DNA of 64,000 nucleotides, from the NCBI RefSeq assembly GCF_014639435.1, contig NZ_BMFZ01000009.1, positions 160,432 through 224,431 on the forward strand, in the 5' to 3' direction. The notes below the pieces were generated by a model that was not told where the DNA came from, made no database searches, and saw nothing but the letters and a program-made list of their open reading frames with translations. The stretch's first letter is position 1, and each line of letters begins with the position of its first letter. The DNA is from Hafnia psychrotolerans (GTDB taxonomy: Bacteria; Pseudomonadota; Gammaproteobacteria; Enterobacterales; Enterobacteriaceae). The position numbers and the translations under genes were made by a program. Shown here piece after piece: positions 19,352-27,773 of the stretch.

Positions 19352-21583
19352 ATGGAAAAAAACATGCTTAGTCTGTTCTCAGCATCACAGAATATCTGGA
19401 AAGTGTTGCTGGCACTGGGTTTTAGTATTGGCGTACTGGCCCTTGTCTGTATGAAATTCGTCCAGCAAACGTCAAATCTGGCCTCCGTTTGGTTGCCCAC
19501 CGCGTTGTTAATAACGGTGCTTTTCCATTATCGCTACCGCGACTGGATCCCGTTGTTTTGTGCCGCCGCGCTGGGGCTTGCCGCCGCTCAAACCTTAGCA
19601 GGCGCACCGTTTTTATCCTACTGGCCTTATATCCTCAACAACTTCATTGAGGCCGGTATTTGCGTGTTATTACTCCGCAAACTGCTACCTGCTCAGGACC
19701 CGCTCTCCGGGCCGACAAACTGGATAAAATTCCTGGCAGTTGCCGTTATATTTTCCCCGCTGCTTAGCTCAGCAATTTCTACGTTATTGATTATGCATTC
19801 ACACTCGGCGCGGGAACTGAAGCAGCATTTTGCCACCTGGTATATCTCAGAAGCCGTGGGAGTTTTATCATTGGCGCAGTTCGGTCTGATTTATCAACGC
19901 GGTTATTGGCAACAGTTAGGTCATTCTCGACGACTGTATAAGCTGCTGCTGACGCTGGTGCTTACCCTACTGAGCGGTTTCCTGGCGCTGAAATGGCTGC
20001 CTTATCCTTTTGCTTTTATTATTCTTCCCCTGCTATGGACTGCAGCCCGCTTGCCTCGCGTTGAAGCTTTTTTCATCTTTCTCTGTATGACGCTGATGAT
20101 TACGCTGCTGCAAAGCACGGGATCTATCTCAGTGAAATTACATTTCACCCCCTTTCCCGAGAGTTTGCTATTTACGCCTCTTATCCTGATCCTGCTGCCC
20201 GCCAATGCCATGGCGATGGCAATGCATGCACTGCGAGTGGAGAAGTCCTATATTACCCAAAGTGAAAGCCGTTTTCGTAATGCGATGGAGTATTCGGCCA
20301 TCGGTATGGCGCTGGTCTCGCCTCTGGGTAAATGGCTGCAGGTGAATAAATCACTGTGTAACTTGCTGGGTTATGAGGCGAATGATTTCAAGACACTCAC
20401 TGTCCAGGAAATTGTTGATCCGGAAGATTTGAGCAAAGACCAGTCCCTGTTACAGCAACTGTTGGATGGCGAGATTCAAAGCTACCAGATAGAAAAACGG
20501 TATCTGTGCCGCAACGGCGAGAGGGTATGGGCACTGCTGGCGATGTCGCTGGTCAGGGATGACAATCAAAATCCGCTCTATTTCATCTCGCAAATCAAAG
20601 ATATCAGTGAGCTGAAACGGACCGAAATCACCAATAAGCGCCTTTCAGAAGCATTACACGAAGAGAAAGAGCGACTGTATATCACGCTGAATGCAATCAA
20701 CGAAGCCGTGATCTCCACTGACCGTCACATGAATATCACTTTCATGAATCCAGTGGCGGAGAAGATGACTGGCTGGGCAGAGCCACAGGCGCAAGGCAAA
20801 CTCGTCAGCAGCATTGTGCATATCAGCGTCGGCCGCGACGGCCCACGGGTCGACAATCTGATGCAGTTCGAGATCAATAAAAACCTGCCGCTTTCGGTCG
20901 ATCAATCACTGATCTTGCATGGCCATCACACCGGTCAGTTTGACGTACAAGTGGCAGTATCGCAGCTGCGCACCCTTAAAGATGACCCCATAGGCATCGT
21001 GCTGGTCATACAGAATGTCAGTAAATCTCGGGAACTGATGCGTCAGCTCAGTTATACCGCATCCCATGATTTACTCACCGGCTTATCCAACCGCGGCAGT
21101 TTCGAAGAGAGTTTAAAAAGTGCGCTGCAACTGACCGCGGATAAACACCAGCATCACAGTTTAGCTTTTATCGATCTGGATTACTTTAAAGCCATCAATG
21201 ACACAGCAGGCCATGCGGCGGGCGACGAGTTATTGCGTCAGTTAAGCTATCTCATGCAAGACCAGATTCGTAACAGCGACAAGCTGGCACGGCTGGGCGG
21301 TGATGAGTTCGCGCTGATTCTTTTCAACTGCCCACAAGAACAGGGGTTACAGGTCATACGACAGCTGGTGCGTAAAATAAACGAGTTTCAATTTACGTGG
21401 AATAATCAGCTTTACCGCATCGGTGCCAGCGCCGGGATCACCCGAATCGTCGACACCTCGGTCAACGGCAGCGAATATATGGCCCAGGCAGATGTCGCTT
21501 GTTATACCGCCAAAAATAGCGGGCGTGGCCAGGTATTTAACTATGAAGCGCAGCAAAAACGCCTCTCTCCCCGGCCAATCTGA
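19352..21583 (+). CDS. dgcE: membrane diguanylate cyclase, short DgcE (YegE) homologue
   Basis: Makes c-di-GMP from two GTP. The order is an N-terminal MASE1 membrane sensor (about residues 10-290), a PAS domain (SRFRNAMEYSAIGMALV), a second PAS (ERLYITLNAINEAVIS) and a GGDEF domain. The active-site motif RLGGDEFALILF (21293 on) is intact and the inhibitory I-site RNSD lies five residues before GGDEF. Sequence and location beside alkA match E. coli DgcE (1105 residues). This protein is about 740 residues: it lacks one PAS domain and the whole degenerate C-terminal EAL domain, ending soon after YEAQQKR. ATGs at 19328, 19352 and 19364 are all possible starts; none has a strong ribosome binding site. 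Confidence 0.9.
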   Translation: MEKNMLSLFSASQNIWKVLLALGFSIGVLALVCMKFVQQTSNLASVWLPTALLITVLFHYRYRDWIPLFCAAALGLAAAQTLAGAPFLSYWPYILNNFIEAGICVLLLRKLLPAQDPLSGPTNWIKFLAVAVIFSPLLSSAISTLLIMHSHSARELKQHFATWYISEAVGVLSLAQFGLIYQRGYWQQLGHSRRLYKLLLTLVLTLLSGFLALKWLPYPFAFIILPLLWTAARLPRVEAFFIFLCMTLMITLLQSTGSISVKLHFTPFPESLLFTPLILILLPANAMAMAMHALRVEKSYITQSESRFRNAMEYSAIGMALVSPLGKWLQVNKSLCNLLGYEANDFKTLTVQEIVDPEDLSKDQSLLQQLLDGEIQSYQIEKRYLCRNGERVWALLAMSLVRDDNQNPLYFISQIKDISELKRTEITNKRLSEALHEEKERLYITLNAINEAVISTDRHMNITFMNPVAEKMTGWAEPQAQGKLVSSIVHISVGRDGPRVDNLMQFEINKNLPLSVDQSLILHGHHTGQFDVQVAVSQLRTLKDDPIGIVLVIQNVSKSRELMRQLSYTASHDLLTGLSNRGSFEESLKSALQLTADKHQHHSLAFIDLDYFKAINDTAGHAAGDELLRQLSYLMQDQIRNSDKLARLGGDEFALILFNCPQEQGLQVIRQLVRKINEFQFTWNNQLYRIGASAGITRIVDTSVNGSEYMAQADVACYTAKNSGRGQVFNYEAQQKRLSPRPI

Positions 21584-21652
21584 TGACTGATGATGCAGGC
21601 CTGCTCAATACCGATTCGGTATCCACTGATCGTCGCAGTAGCCTGTTAACCG

Positions 21653-22522
21653 TCACTCTGGTATGAAGCGGTCATTAAACCACAAATGCAACGTGGCATA
21701 AGTCCGCCACGGTTGCCAGACTTCGGCATAACGCGCAATTTTCGCTGGAGTCATTCCCGGAAAACGCTGTTTAATCAAATAGTCACTGCTTAAGAAAACA
21801 TCCGGCGCTGACCACGCTCGCATGGCGACGTAGCAGGCAGTCCAGTGCCCAATACCGGGCATCGCCAGCAATGTTTTTATGCCCTGTTGCACATTCGTTA
21901 TCGCATCCAACGGCAATGCAGCCTGTTCAACGGCTTGTGCCACACCGATCAGACAGGCTGCACGTTTGGCCTGAATGCCTATCCCGCGCAGGTCATCGAC
22001 ACACAGCCGGGCAATGCACGCCGGCGTAGGGAACAAATGCGTCAGCCCGCTGAAGGGCGTGGTGATGGGTTGCCCCCACTTCTGCGTCAGTCGGGTGGCC
22101 AGCGTGGCAGCCATTTTCACGCTCACTAACTGCCCGAGAATCGCCCGGACGGTCAGTTCAAAACGGTTAATGCAACCCGGTAGTCGCAGTCCGACAGCAT
22201 TGTCTGCCAGCGTCCCCAGTTCGGCCGCGATAAGCAAAGGATCGGCGTCCAAATCCAGTAACTGCCGGACCTGCAGCTCAACCTGGGCCGCCACCCTCTG
22301 CAATGAGGGTGAGAGCTGCAGCTCAACGCAGTTCCTCTCGGCTATTGGTCTCAATCTTAACCAGCCGGAATACGTTTCAGCGCCGGACTCTACCACCAGC
22401 GTACGTTGATAAAACTCCCCCTCTTTCTGCTCGATACCCGCCAACACGCGCGCACCAAGAAAATCCATCATCCACTGCCAGTCATAGGGCGGTGCGTAAT
22501 TGAGATATGTTTTCGCAGACAT
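21653..22522 (-). CDS. alkA: DNA-3-methyladenine glycosylase II
   Basis: Removes alkylated bases from DNA in base excision repair. The 289-residue product has the AlkA N-terminal domain (PPYDWQWMMDFLGARVL) and the helix-hairpin-helix LLAMPGIGHWTACYVAMRAW. The catalytic aspartate is in PDVFLSSDYLIKQRFPGM near residue 245, and the end is WRTYATLHLWF. AGGA precedes the ATG. No Ada box was recognised upstream. In E. coli alkA lies directly beside yegD; here about 11 kb separates them. Confidence 0.95.
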   Translation of the reverse strand: MSAKTYLNYAPPYDWQWMMDFLGARVLAGIEQKEGEFYQRTLVVESGAETYSGWLRLRPIAERNCVELQLSPSLQRVAAQVELQVRQLLDLDADPLLIAAELGTLADNAVGLRLPGCINRFELTVRAILGQLVSVKMAATLATRLTQKWGQPITTPFSGLTHLFPTPACIARLCVDDLRGIGIQAKRAACLIGVAQAVEQAALPLDAITNVQQGIKTLLAMPGIGHWTACYVAMRAWSAPDVFLSSDYLIKQRFPGMTPAKIARYAEVWQPWRTYATLHLWFNDRFIPE

Positions 22523-22599
22523 GGCGGTTCCTGGAGTGAAATACAGAATATAAATGAGAGTACAACGCTGTCAGCAGTGTAGCAGGTAGGATAAAAGAT

Positions 22600-22631
22600 A
22601 AAAAAAATCCCAACGTGATTTCCGTCGGGAT
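22600..22631 (-). terminator. terminator of the ter operon
   Basis: On the minus strand ATCCCGACG pairs with CGTTGGGAT (one G-T pair) around a seven-base loop, followed by a T run. It lies about 55 bases after the last ter gene. Confidence 0.88.
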
Positions 22632-22687
22632 GAGGGCTTGCGATGCCGGGTTGAATCACCGGCTCAAGGCGTGACGTTAACTCACAC

Positions 22688-23263
22688 TCAGATATTTACA
22701 CCAAAATTCTTCGCGAGTGCGGAGAGTCCACCTTCAAACCCCTGACCTACGGCTTTGAATTTCCACTCACCGTTGTGACGGTAAAGCTCGCCGAAAATCA
22801 TCGCGGTTTCCGTTGCAGCATCTTCAGAAAGGTCATAACGGGTCAACTCCTTCTGGTCATCGTTGTTCATCGCGCGGATGAAGCCATTGATGACCATACC
22901 GAAGTTTTGTTTGCGCTCTTCCGCTTCGTAAATTGTCACGGCAAAAACTATTTTCTTGGCCTTTGCATCGACTTTATCGAGATGGATCAGCACCTGTTCA
23001 TCATCGCCGTCACCTTCACCAGTGCGGTTGTCGCCCTGATGTATAACGCCACCACAAGTACTGGTCATATTATTGAAGAAGATGAAGCTACTGTCAGACA
23101 GAACTTTGTCATCCTCGCCAACGATGAATGCCGAGGCATCGAGATCAAAAGCCGCGCCATCAGTTTTACGGGAGTCCCAGCCTAAACCAAACATCACCGA
23201 TTTCATCGACGGCGCTTCTTTAGTCAGGGAAACATTGCCACCTTTTTTCAAAGATACAGCCAT
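22688..23263 (-). CDS. terD: TerD/TerE-family tellurium resistance protein
   Basis: A cytoplasmic TerD-domain protein; this fold binds Ca2+ and is required for tellurite and phage/colicin resistance in plasmid ter systems. The 191-residue product has the family blocks [51 protein letters not shown] (acidic Ca2+-binding loop) and [25 protein letters not shown]. Its place after terC is that of terD, but the N-terminus, QNFGMV and the GVNI end look more like TerE, so the name is a compromise. No further ter gene follows; the terminator lies next. Confidence 0.92.
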   Translation of the reverse strand: MAVSLKKGGNVSLTKEAPSMKSVMFGLGWDSRKTDGAAFDLDASAFIVGEDDKVLSDSSFIFFNNMTSTCGGVIHQGDNRTGEGDGDDEQVLIHLDKVDAKAKKIVFAVTIYEAEERKQNFGMVINGFIRAMNNDDQKELTRYDLSEDAATETAMIFGELYRHNGEWKFKAVGQGFEGGLSALAKNFGVNI

Positions 23264-23362
23264 AATTCGACTCCTTAATTACATTTTTGAAAGGCACTGC
23301 ACTACACAGCAGTACCGTTAAGCGAAAAGTGAACGTCTCTCCGGACTGTCAACGGCTCAACA

Positions 23363-24394
23363 TTACGGCTGAGCTGGCTGGTCTTTAGCCGGGAACATCA
23401 CGCTGGCAACAATACCCATTGCCAGTACAACCAACACCACATACAGGCTGGCAGTCGCACTGATACCAAAGCCATGCCCCCATAGATGGTCACTGGCATT
23501 TAAGCCCAGCTTGAAGGCGATGAAGAACAGCAGTGCGATAACAGCCTTCTCCAGATGCACCAGATATTTGCGTAGTGCTTCCAGTACGAAATACATGGTG
23601 CGCAAGCCCAGGATGGCAAACATCATGGCGGAGTAGACGATCAGCGGTTCTCGACTGACCGCAATGACGGCGGGTACGCTGTCGAAGGCAAACATGATGT
23701 CTGAAAGTTCAACCACGGCCACGCACAGCAGTAACGGTGTGGCGTATTTCGCGCCTTTCTTGACATCAAAGCTGAAGCCTTTGTTTTCAGGTTTTTCCAG
23801 CTCAGCGCTGACTTCTTTGGCGCTGAGCATAAAGCGGTTACCCGCCAGCTTTGGCCACACCGGATAGAAGCGCCGTACCAGACGGTTTGCAAAGTGATCT
23901 GAATAATCTTGCGTCTCGCCATCATCATCGCCGGAGCGCAGCATCATCACTGCCGTCAAGGCCACCAGCACCGCGAACAACATCTCTACCCACGGGCCGA
24001 GCATCAATAAACCGGAACCGATGGCAACAAAAATGGCGCGGAACACAATGGCGCCGATGATTCCCCAGTACAGCACACGGTGACGGTAGCCATCTGGCAC
24101 GTTGAACCAGGCAAAAATAGCCATCATCACAAACAGATTATCCACCGATAGCACTTTTTCCAGGGCATAACCGGTAACAAACAGACTGGCAACTTCAGCG
24201 CCGTGGCTGACATAAAGGAACCCGGCAAAACCTAACGCGGTAACAATCCAGAACAACGACCACAGCACCGCATTTTTTAACCCAATGGCTTTATCACCAC
24301 GATGCGCCAACAAGTCGATCAATAAGGCAGCAATCGCCAGTACCACAAACACGGCGACAGTTACCGGCGGAAAACCAATCAGGGTAGATTCCAT
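23363..24394 (-). CDS. terC: TerC integral membrane protein
   Basis: The membrane component of the ter system, thought to form complexes with TerB and other Ter proteins; TerC-family proteins are linked to metal export. It has about nine hydrophobic segments, the signatures VTGYALEKVLSVDNLFVMMAIFAWF and VAVVELSDIMFAFDSVPAVIAVSREPLIVYSAMMFAILGLR with conserved membrane acidic residues, and a cytosolic loop in the middle. The ATG at 24394 is five bases after GAGAG. It follows terB by 25 bases. Confidence 0.95.
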   Translation of the reverse strand: MESTLIGFPPVTVAVFVVLAIAALLIDLLAHRGDKAIGLKNAVLWSLFWIVTALGFAGFLYVSHGAEVASLFVTGYALEKVLSVDNLFVMMAIFAWFNVPDGYRHRVLYWGIIGAIVFRAIFVAIGSGLLMLGPWVEMLFAVLVALTAVMMLRSGDDDGETQDYSDHFANRLVRRFYPVWPKLAGNRFMLSAKEVSAELEKPENKGFSFDVKKGAKYATPLLLCVAVVELSDIMFAFDSVPAVIAVSREPLIVYSAMMFAILGLRTMYFVLEALRKYLVHLEKAVIALLFFIAFKLGLNASDHLWGHGFGISATASLYVVLVVLAMGIVASVMFPAKDQPAQP

Positions 24395-24419
24395 CATTAC
24401 TCTCAATCAAAACGAACAA

Positions 24420-24866
24420 TCAGAAAAATTCTTCAGGCTTGAGGCCCAACTCATTACACACTTCCAGCAGCGCCCGCTTCTCATCTTCATCAAAATTGGC
24501 GTCACTCTTGGCAATCATTACCCCCAGGCGAACGGCGGCGCGTGCCTCTTCCGGTTTTTTACGCAATTTACCGAGGGTCTTCAGGCACTCGGAACGCCCG
24601 ATATCCAGATCGAAATCGAACTTGGCAGAGAGTTTTTGGAACTCACTGATCACCTCTTCGGTACTGAACACTTTCAGGGTGTCGCTAATTTCAAAATACT
24701 TAATCAGTTTTTGTTTTTCCTGCGGGCTGACCACGCCATCGGCGAAGGCAATGTAAGTGCCTACAGCCACACATCCCTGCATGAAGTCCTTGCCCTTATA
24801 ACGACTGACTTCCGACAACAGAGTGTCGCGTCCCTGATTAAATTTGTTTTTAGCCCAATCCAACAT
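24420..24866 (-). CDS. terB: TerB tellurite resistance protein
   Basis: A small helical cytoplasmic protein with a metal-binding acidic surface that partners TerC. The 148-residue product matches plasmid TerB: MLDWAKNKFNQGRDTLLSEVSRYKGKDFMQG, FADGVVSPQEKQKLI and AKSDANFDEDEKRALLEVCNELGL (EF-hand-like acidic repeats). The ATG at 24866 follows TTTCACAGAGGAAAGCAAT, with AGAGGAAAG a good ribosome binding site; the frame runs further upstream into the terA end but is not conserved there. It follows terA by 20 bases. Confidence 0.94.
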   Translation of the reverse strand: MLDWAKNKFNQGRDTLLSEVSRYKGKDFMQGCVAVGTYIAFADGVVSPQEKQKLIKYFEISDTLKVFSTEEVISEFQKLSAKFDFDLDIGRSECLKTLGKLRKKPEEARAAVRLGVMIAKSDANFDEDEKRALLEVCNELGLKPEEFF

Positions 24867-24886
24867 ATTGCTTTCCTCTGTGAAAT

Positions 24887-26059
24887 TTATTTGCTGCCTG
24901 CGCGCCAGTTGAAACCCCAACCATAGGCTTTATCCATAGGTTCATGGCCGCCAAAGTAGGCATTCAGACGTTCGACTTTTAAGGTGTTATTGATGTTTTC
25001 AAGACGAGCAATCGCGCACATTGACTGACTGCCACCGTCCGCATTCAGGCGGGTTTCAATCGGTGGCTGTTCAGGTAATTGCAGCGTCACAACGCCGTCG
25101 GTTTTCGCCCAGTTAGGAACGCCTTTGTAGATAAAGGCGAAGATCACCACTTCTGCGATATCGTCCCACTTGGCGCCATTGATATTGAGCCACTCACCTT
25201 CTGAAGCTGAGCCGGAGCGGTCGTCAGCTTCAAGATGCACAAAGGGAACGTTCTGATAATCGCCAAAGCGATTGCCTAACGCTTGTACTAAATCCTGATG
25301 GCCATCTTTAAAGCGCACGTAGGCCCCCAAATCCAGATCGATGGCGTTAAGCTTGCTGAAAAAGCCGCCGCCGGACGCTTGGTTCCAGTTCAGATTGACG
25401 CGAATACGCCCAAACCCCTGGCCTTTGCTGAGATTAACCGGCTTGGTTAAATTAACGCTCGGCTGCTCTTTCGTTAGGGTGACTTTACTGAGATTGATCG
25501 GTTTCGCTGCCGGTGCCGGAGGGGGAACCGGCGCTGGTTTTGACACCTCTTCAGTAGGTGCATCGATGGTCACACCAAAGTGCTCAGCCAGCGGCTGTAA
25601 ACCGCCGTTGAACCCCTGGGCAACGAAGCGGAATTTCCACTCACTGTTACGCCGGTATAGTTCACCAAGGATTAATGCGGCCTCGTTGCGACCGTTTAAA
25701 TCTACCGGGCAGGTCAGATGAGGCTTACCATTAACTTCCACGCTGATGCCTAACGTACGCAACGTCTGAATGTTATGGCCTGCTTCCGGCGTAATGGTAA
25801 AAGCGACCTTCTGCACGCTGGCAGGTAGCGCACTAAGATTGACAGAAAATGAACTGTTATCCCCTTCCGTCAGCAACAGAACCGATCGGTCATTGCTCTG
25901 TTTCTGCCCGTAGAAAATAAAATCATCATCGGATTGGGTTTTACCGTTGGCGTCTAACCGAAAGGCTGACACATCGGCGGCAATGGCGCTTTTAACCCGA
26001 ATGATCAGTGTCGTTTCAGGAACAGGCCCGTTGCCACCCGCTATAAGTTGAGTTGCCAT
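24887..26059 (-). CDS. terA: TerA, two-domain TerD-like tellurite resistance protein
   Basis: A 390-residue protein with two TerD-type domains. The first (about residues 1-170) ends ALILGELYRRNSEWKFRFVAQGFNGG. A proline-rich linker follows (PAPVPPPAPAAKPI, about 175-195), then the TerA-specific second half with LTKEQPSVNLTK, RVNLNWNQASGGGFF and DLDLGAYVRFKDGHQD. This is the normal TerA layout. It starts three bases after the terZ stop, so the two are translationally linked. Confidence 0.94.
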   Translation of the reverse strand: MATQLIAGGNGPVPETTLIIRVKSAIAADVSAFRLDANGKTQSDDDFIFYGQKQSNDRSVLLLTEGDNSSFSVNLSALPASVQKVAFTITPEAGHNIQTLRTLGISVEVNGKPHLTCPVDLNGRNEAALILGELYRRNSEWKFRFVAQGFNGGLQPLAEHFGVTIDAPTEEVSKPAPVPPPAPAAKPINLSKVTLTKEQPSVNLTKPVNLSKGQGFGRIRVNLNWNQASGGGFFSKLNAIDLDLGAYVRFKDGHQDLVQALGNRFGDYQNVPFVHLEADDRSGSASEGEWLNINGAKWDDIAEVVIFAFIYKGVPNWAKTDGVVTLQLPEQPPIETRLNADGGSQSMCAIARLENINNTLKVERLNAYFGGHEPMDKAYGWGFNWRAGSK

Positions 26060-26061
26060 GC

Positions 26062-26649
26062 TTACCCCACCAGCTCACGAATAACCAGCGGCAGCATGCT
26101 TTCCACCGTTCGTCCGTCGGAAGTCTGACCGTGAGCCTTGAAGCTCCAGTCATTGCCCTTACGGGACAGTGATGCAATAAACAACGCCGAGTGAGCGCCC
26201 TTCTCCGACAGATTGAAATTCGCCAACTCTTTGCTGCGCTGGTCAAGAATGCGCACGCTGGCGTTCTCAACTTTGGTGAAATTCTGGCCGGTGAAACTGT
26301 TCACCGTGAAAGCCAAATGTTCGACGTCGGAAGGTACGCGGCTCAAATCAATGAGGATCACTTCGTCGTCGCCATCTCCAGCACCGGTACGGTTGTCGCC
26401 GCTGTGTTTGACTGAACCGCAGCTGGATTGCAACTTACGAAACCAAATGGTATCGACTGCTTCGCCGTCGCTGTCGAGCATCACACAGGAGGCATCCAGA
26501 TCAATTTCACCGCCGCCGCCGCCAAACAGACCAAACAACCCTTTGCTTTTCGCTGCATCCCATCCCAAACCGATATGCACAGCAGTCACGGAAGCGCCGG
26601 ACTCTTTTGCCAGGGAGACGGATTGATTTTTACTGAGTGAAATAGCCAC
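26062..26649 (-). CDS. terZ: TerZ tellurium resistance protein
   Basis: First gene of the ter operon, a TerD-fold protein of 195 residues: MAISLSKNQSVSLAKESG, VHIGLGWDAAKSKG, IDLDASCVMLD, VKHSGDNRTGAGDGDDEVILIDL (acidic loop) and LFIASLSRKGNDWSFKAHGQ. Position and sequence fit TerZ. AAAAGGAGC lies before the ATG. Divergent from the biosynthetic operon that begins at 27383. Confidence 0.94.
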   Translation of the reverse strand: MAISLSKNQSVSLAKESGASVTAVHIGLGWDAAKSKGLFGLFGGGGGEIDLDASCVMLDSDGEAVDTIWFRKLQSSCGSVKHSGDNRTGAGDGDDEVILIDLSRVPSDVEHLAFTVNSFTGQNFTKVENASVRILDQRSKELANFNLSEKGAHSALFIASLSRKGNDWSFKAHGQTSDGRTVESMLPLVIRELVG

Positions 26650-27382
26650 GAAAGCTCCTTTTGTGAAAAATCAGATTAAACATCGATTAGTTTAAATAAT
26701 TACCGGTTTCATCGCCGGCCGATTCAATAACCACAAAATATATAATGGCAAAGCTCGAATTATTTTTAAATTTAACGGAATATAAACTCGACCGACGCAT
26801 AAATAACAACGCATACAAAATACACATGATGGTGAGATATATTCCCTAGTGCTGCGAGCGACAGTATCACTCTTTTCATTCACTTTGTTTAGGGAAGGTT
26901 TATTGTTTTACACAGAAACACACTTTTGATAGATAAATTTACAATAGCCATAACTATTACCATGCTTATTATTTTTTAAGTCATGCAATACATAAAACCT
27001 GTATGATTTTTCACTTCACTGCTCATAAAACGTGAAACCCTGAAATCATAACATACTGTTTTAATTTAAATAACACACATTCCATGACCATTGGCGTTTT
27101 TTGTGAATCTGGATTCCAAATTACATAAATAATCCCAATTCAGCGCTGTACTGACGTAACCTTTGATTTAGGATGGTGCATTGCAAAGAAACGTAAATAA
27201 TATTGCTTAAAGTATTTTATTTACTGCCAACTATGAAAAATTCATGATAAAAACACGCTGTTAATTTATAAAAATATTGCCCATGTTTTCCTCTGAATAT
27301 TATTTTTTACTCAGCGACCTTTGGTGCAATAAATTTACCTGGCTGACAGCGTAGTTGTAACGTTATTTTGGTGGTTTTTTCA
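26650..27382. other. AT-rich divergent promoter region between terZ and the biosynthetic operon
   Basis: About 730 bases, visibly much more AT-rich than the flanking genes, without a convincing gene on either strand. Short open frames (for example 26692-26883 minus) lack ribosome binding sites and resemblance to known proteins. It must hold both divergent promoters. The base composition suggests an H-NS-silenced, horizontally acquired regulatory region (inference). No known operator was recognised. Confidence 0.6.
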
Positions 27383-27769
27383 TTGATAAACTCTAATAGA
27401 TACAACCTGTTTAACATTCGCATGCAGCTTATTTTCGCTTTTAGCTCTCCGCTTAGTGTACAGGCAAAAGATCGCCAGTTACTGAGCGAGATAATCCCGC
27501 GATGCGGTAAGAATTCGGCATTCAGTATCGAACAGATAAACATGCTTTCCGAAGGGGTAGAACTTCAGCTAACTATGTCACCAGAGATGGAGATTCCCAT
27601 GCTGGTTAATACTCTGAAAACGCACAGTGCTAAACAGCTCGGGGAACTGTCGGGCGTAAAAAAGAATGGGCTATGGTTACGCGGCTATGTGGCGCACTCC
27701 CTGGGGAATCTGCCTGAGCCTCAACCGAATTTATCAGCGCTGATCGCGAAAAACCGGCGGGAGAAATAG
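27383..27769 (+). CDS. IS200/Y1-transposase-fold protein lacking the catalytic residues, first gene of ter-linked operon
   Basis: The product (about 128 residues) lines up over most of its length with IS200/IS605-type Y1 transposases. It has an N-terminal strand (NRYNLFNIRMQLIFAFSSP), a helix (AKDRQLLSEIIPRC), a strand where the HUH motif should be, the LKTHSAKQL helix and the GLWLRGYVAHSLGN block (IS200 has FWCRGYYVDTVGK). At the HUH position the two histidines are replaced (VELQLT for DHIHLL), and the catalytic tyrosine helix reads SALIAKN, without tyrosine. It is therefore probably not a transposase but an exapted nucleic-acid-binding fold. The start is inferred as TTG at 27383, eight bases after GGTGG; an ATG at 27422 is the alternative. 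The next gene begins four bases after the stop. Similarity is judged by eye. Confidence 0.65.
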   Translation: MINSNRYNLFNIRMQLIFAFSSPLSVQAKDRQLLSEIIPRCGKNSAFSIEQINMLSEGVELQLTMSPEMEIPMLVNTLKTHSAKQLGELSGVKKNGLWLRGYVAHSLGNLPEPQPNLSALIAKNRREK

Positions 27770-27773
27770 CCCA

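Noticed and set aside
24285-24926. A 213-codon plus-strand frame opposite terB/terC
   Set aside because: It is the antisense shadow of terB and the start of terC, both of which match known families; it has no supporting start signals.
26692-26883. A 63-codon minus-strand frame upstream of terZ
   Set aside because: It lies in very AT-rich DNA with no ribosome binding site; a chance frame.
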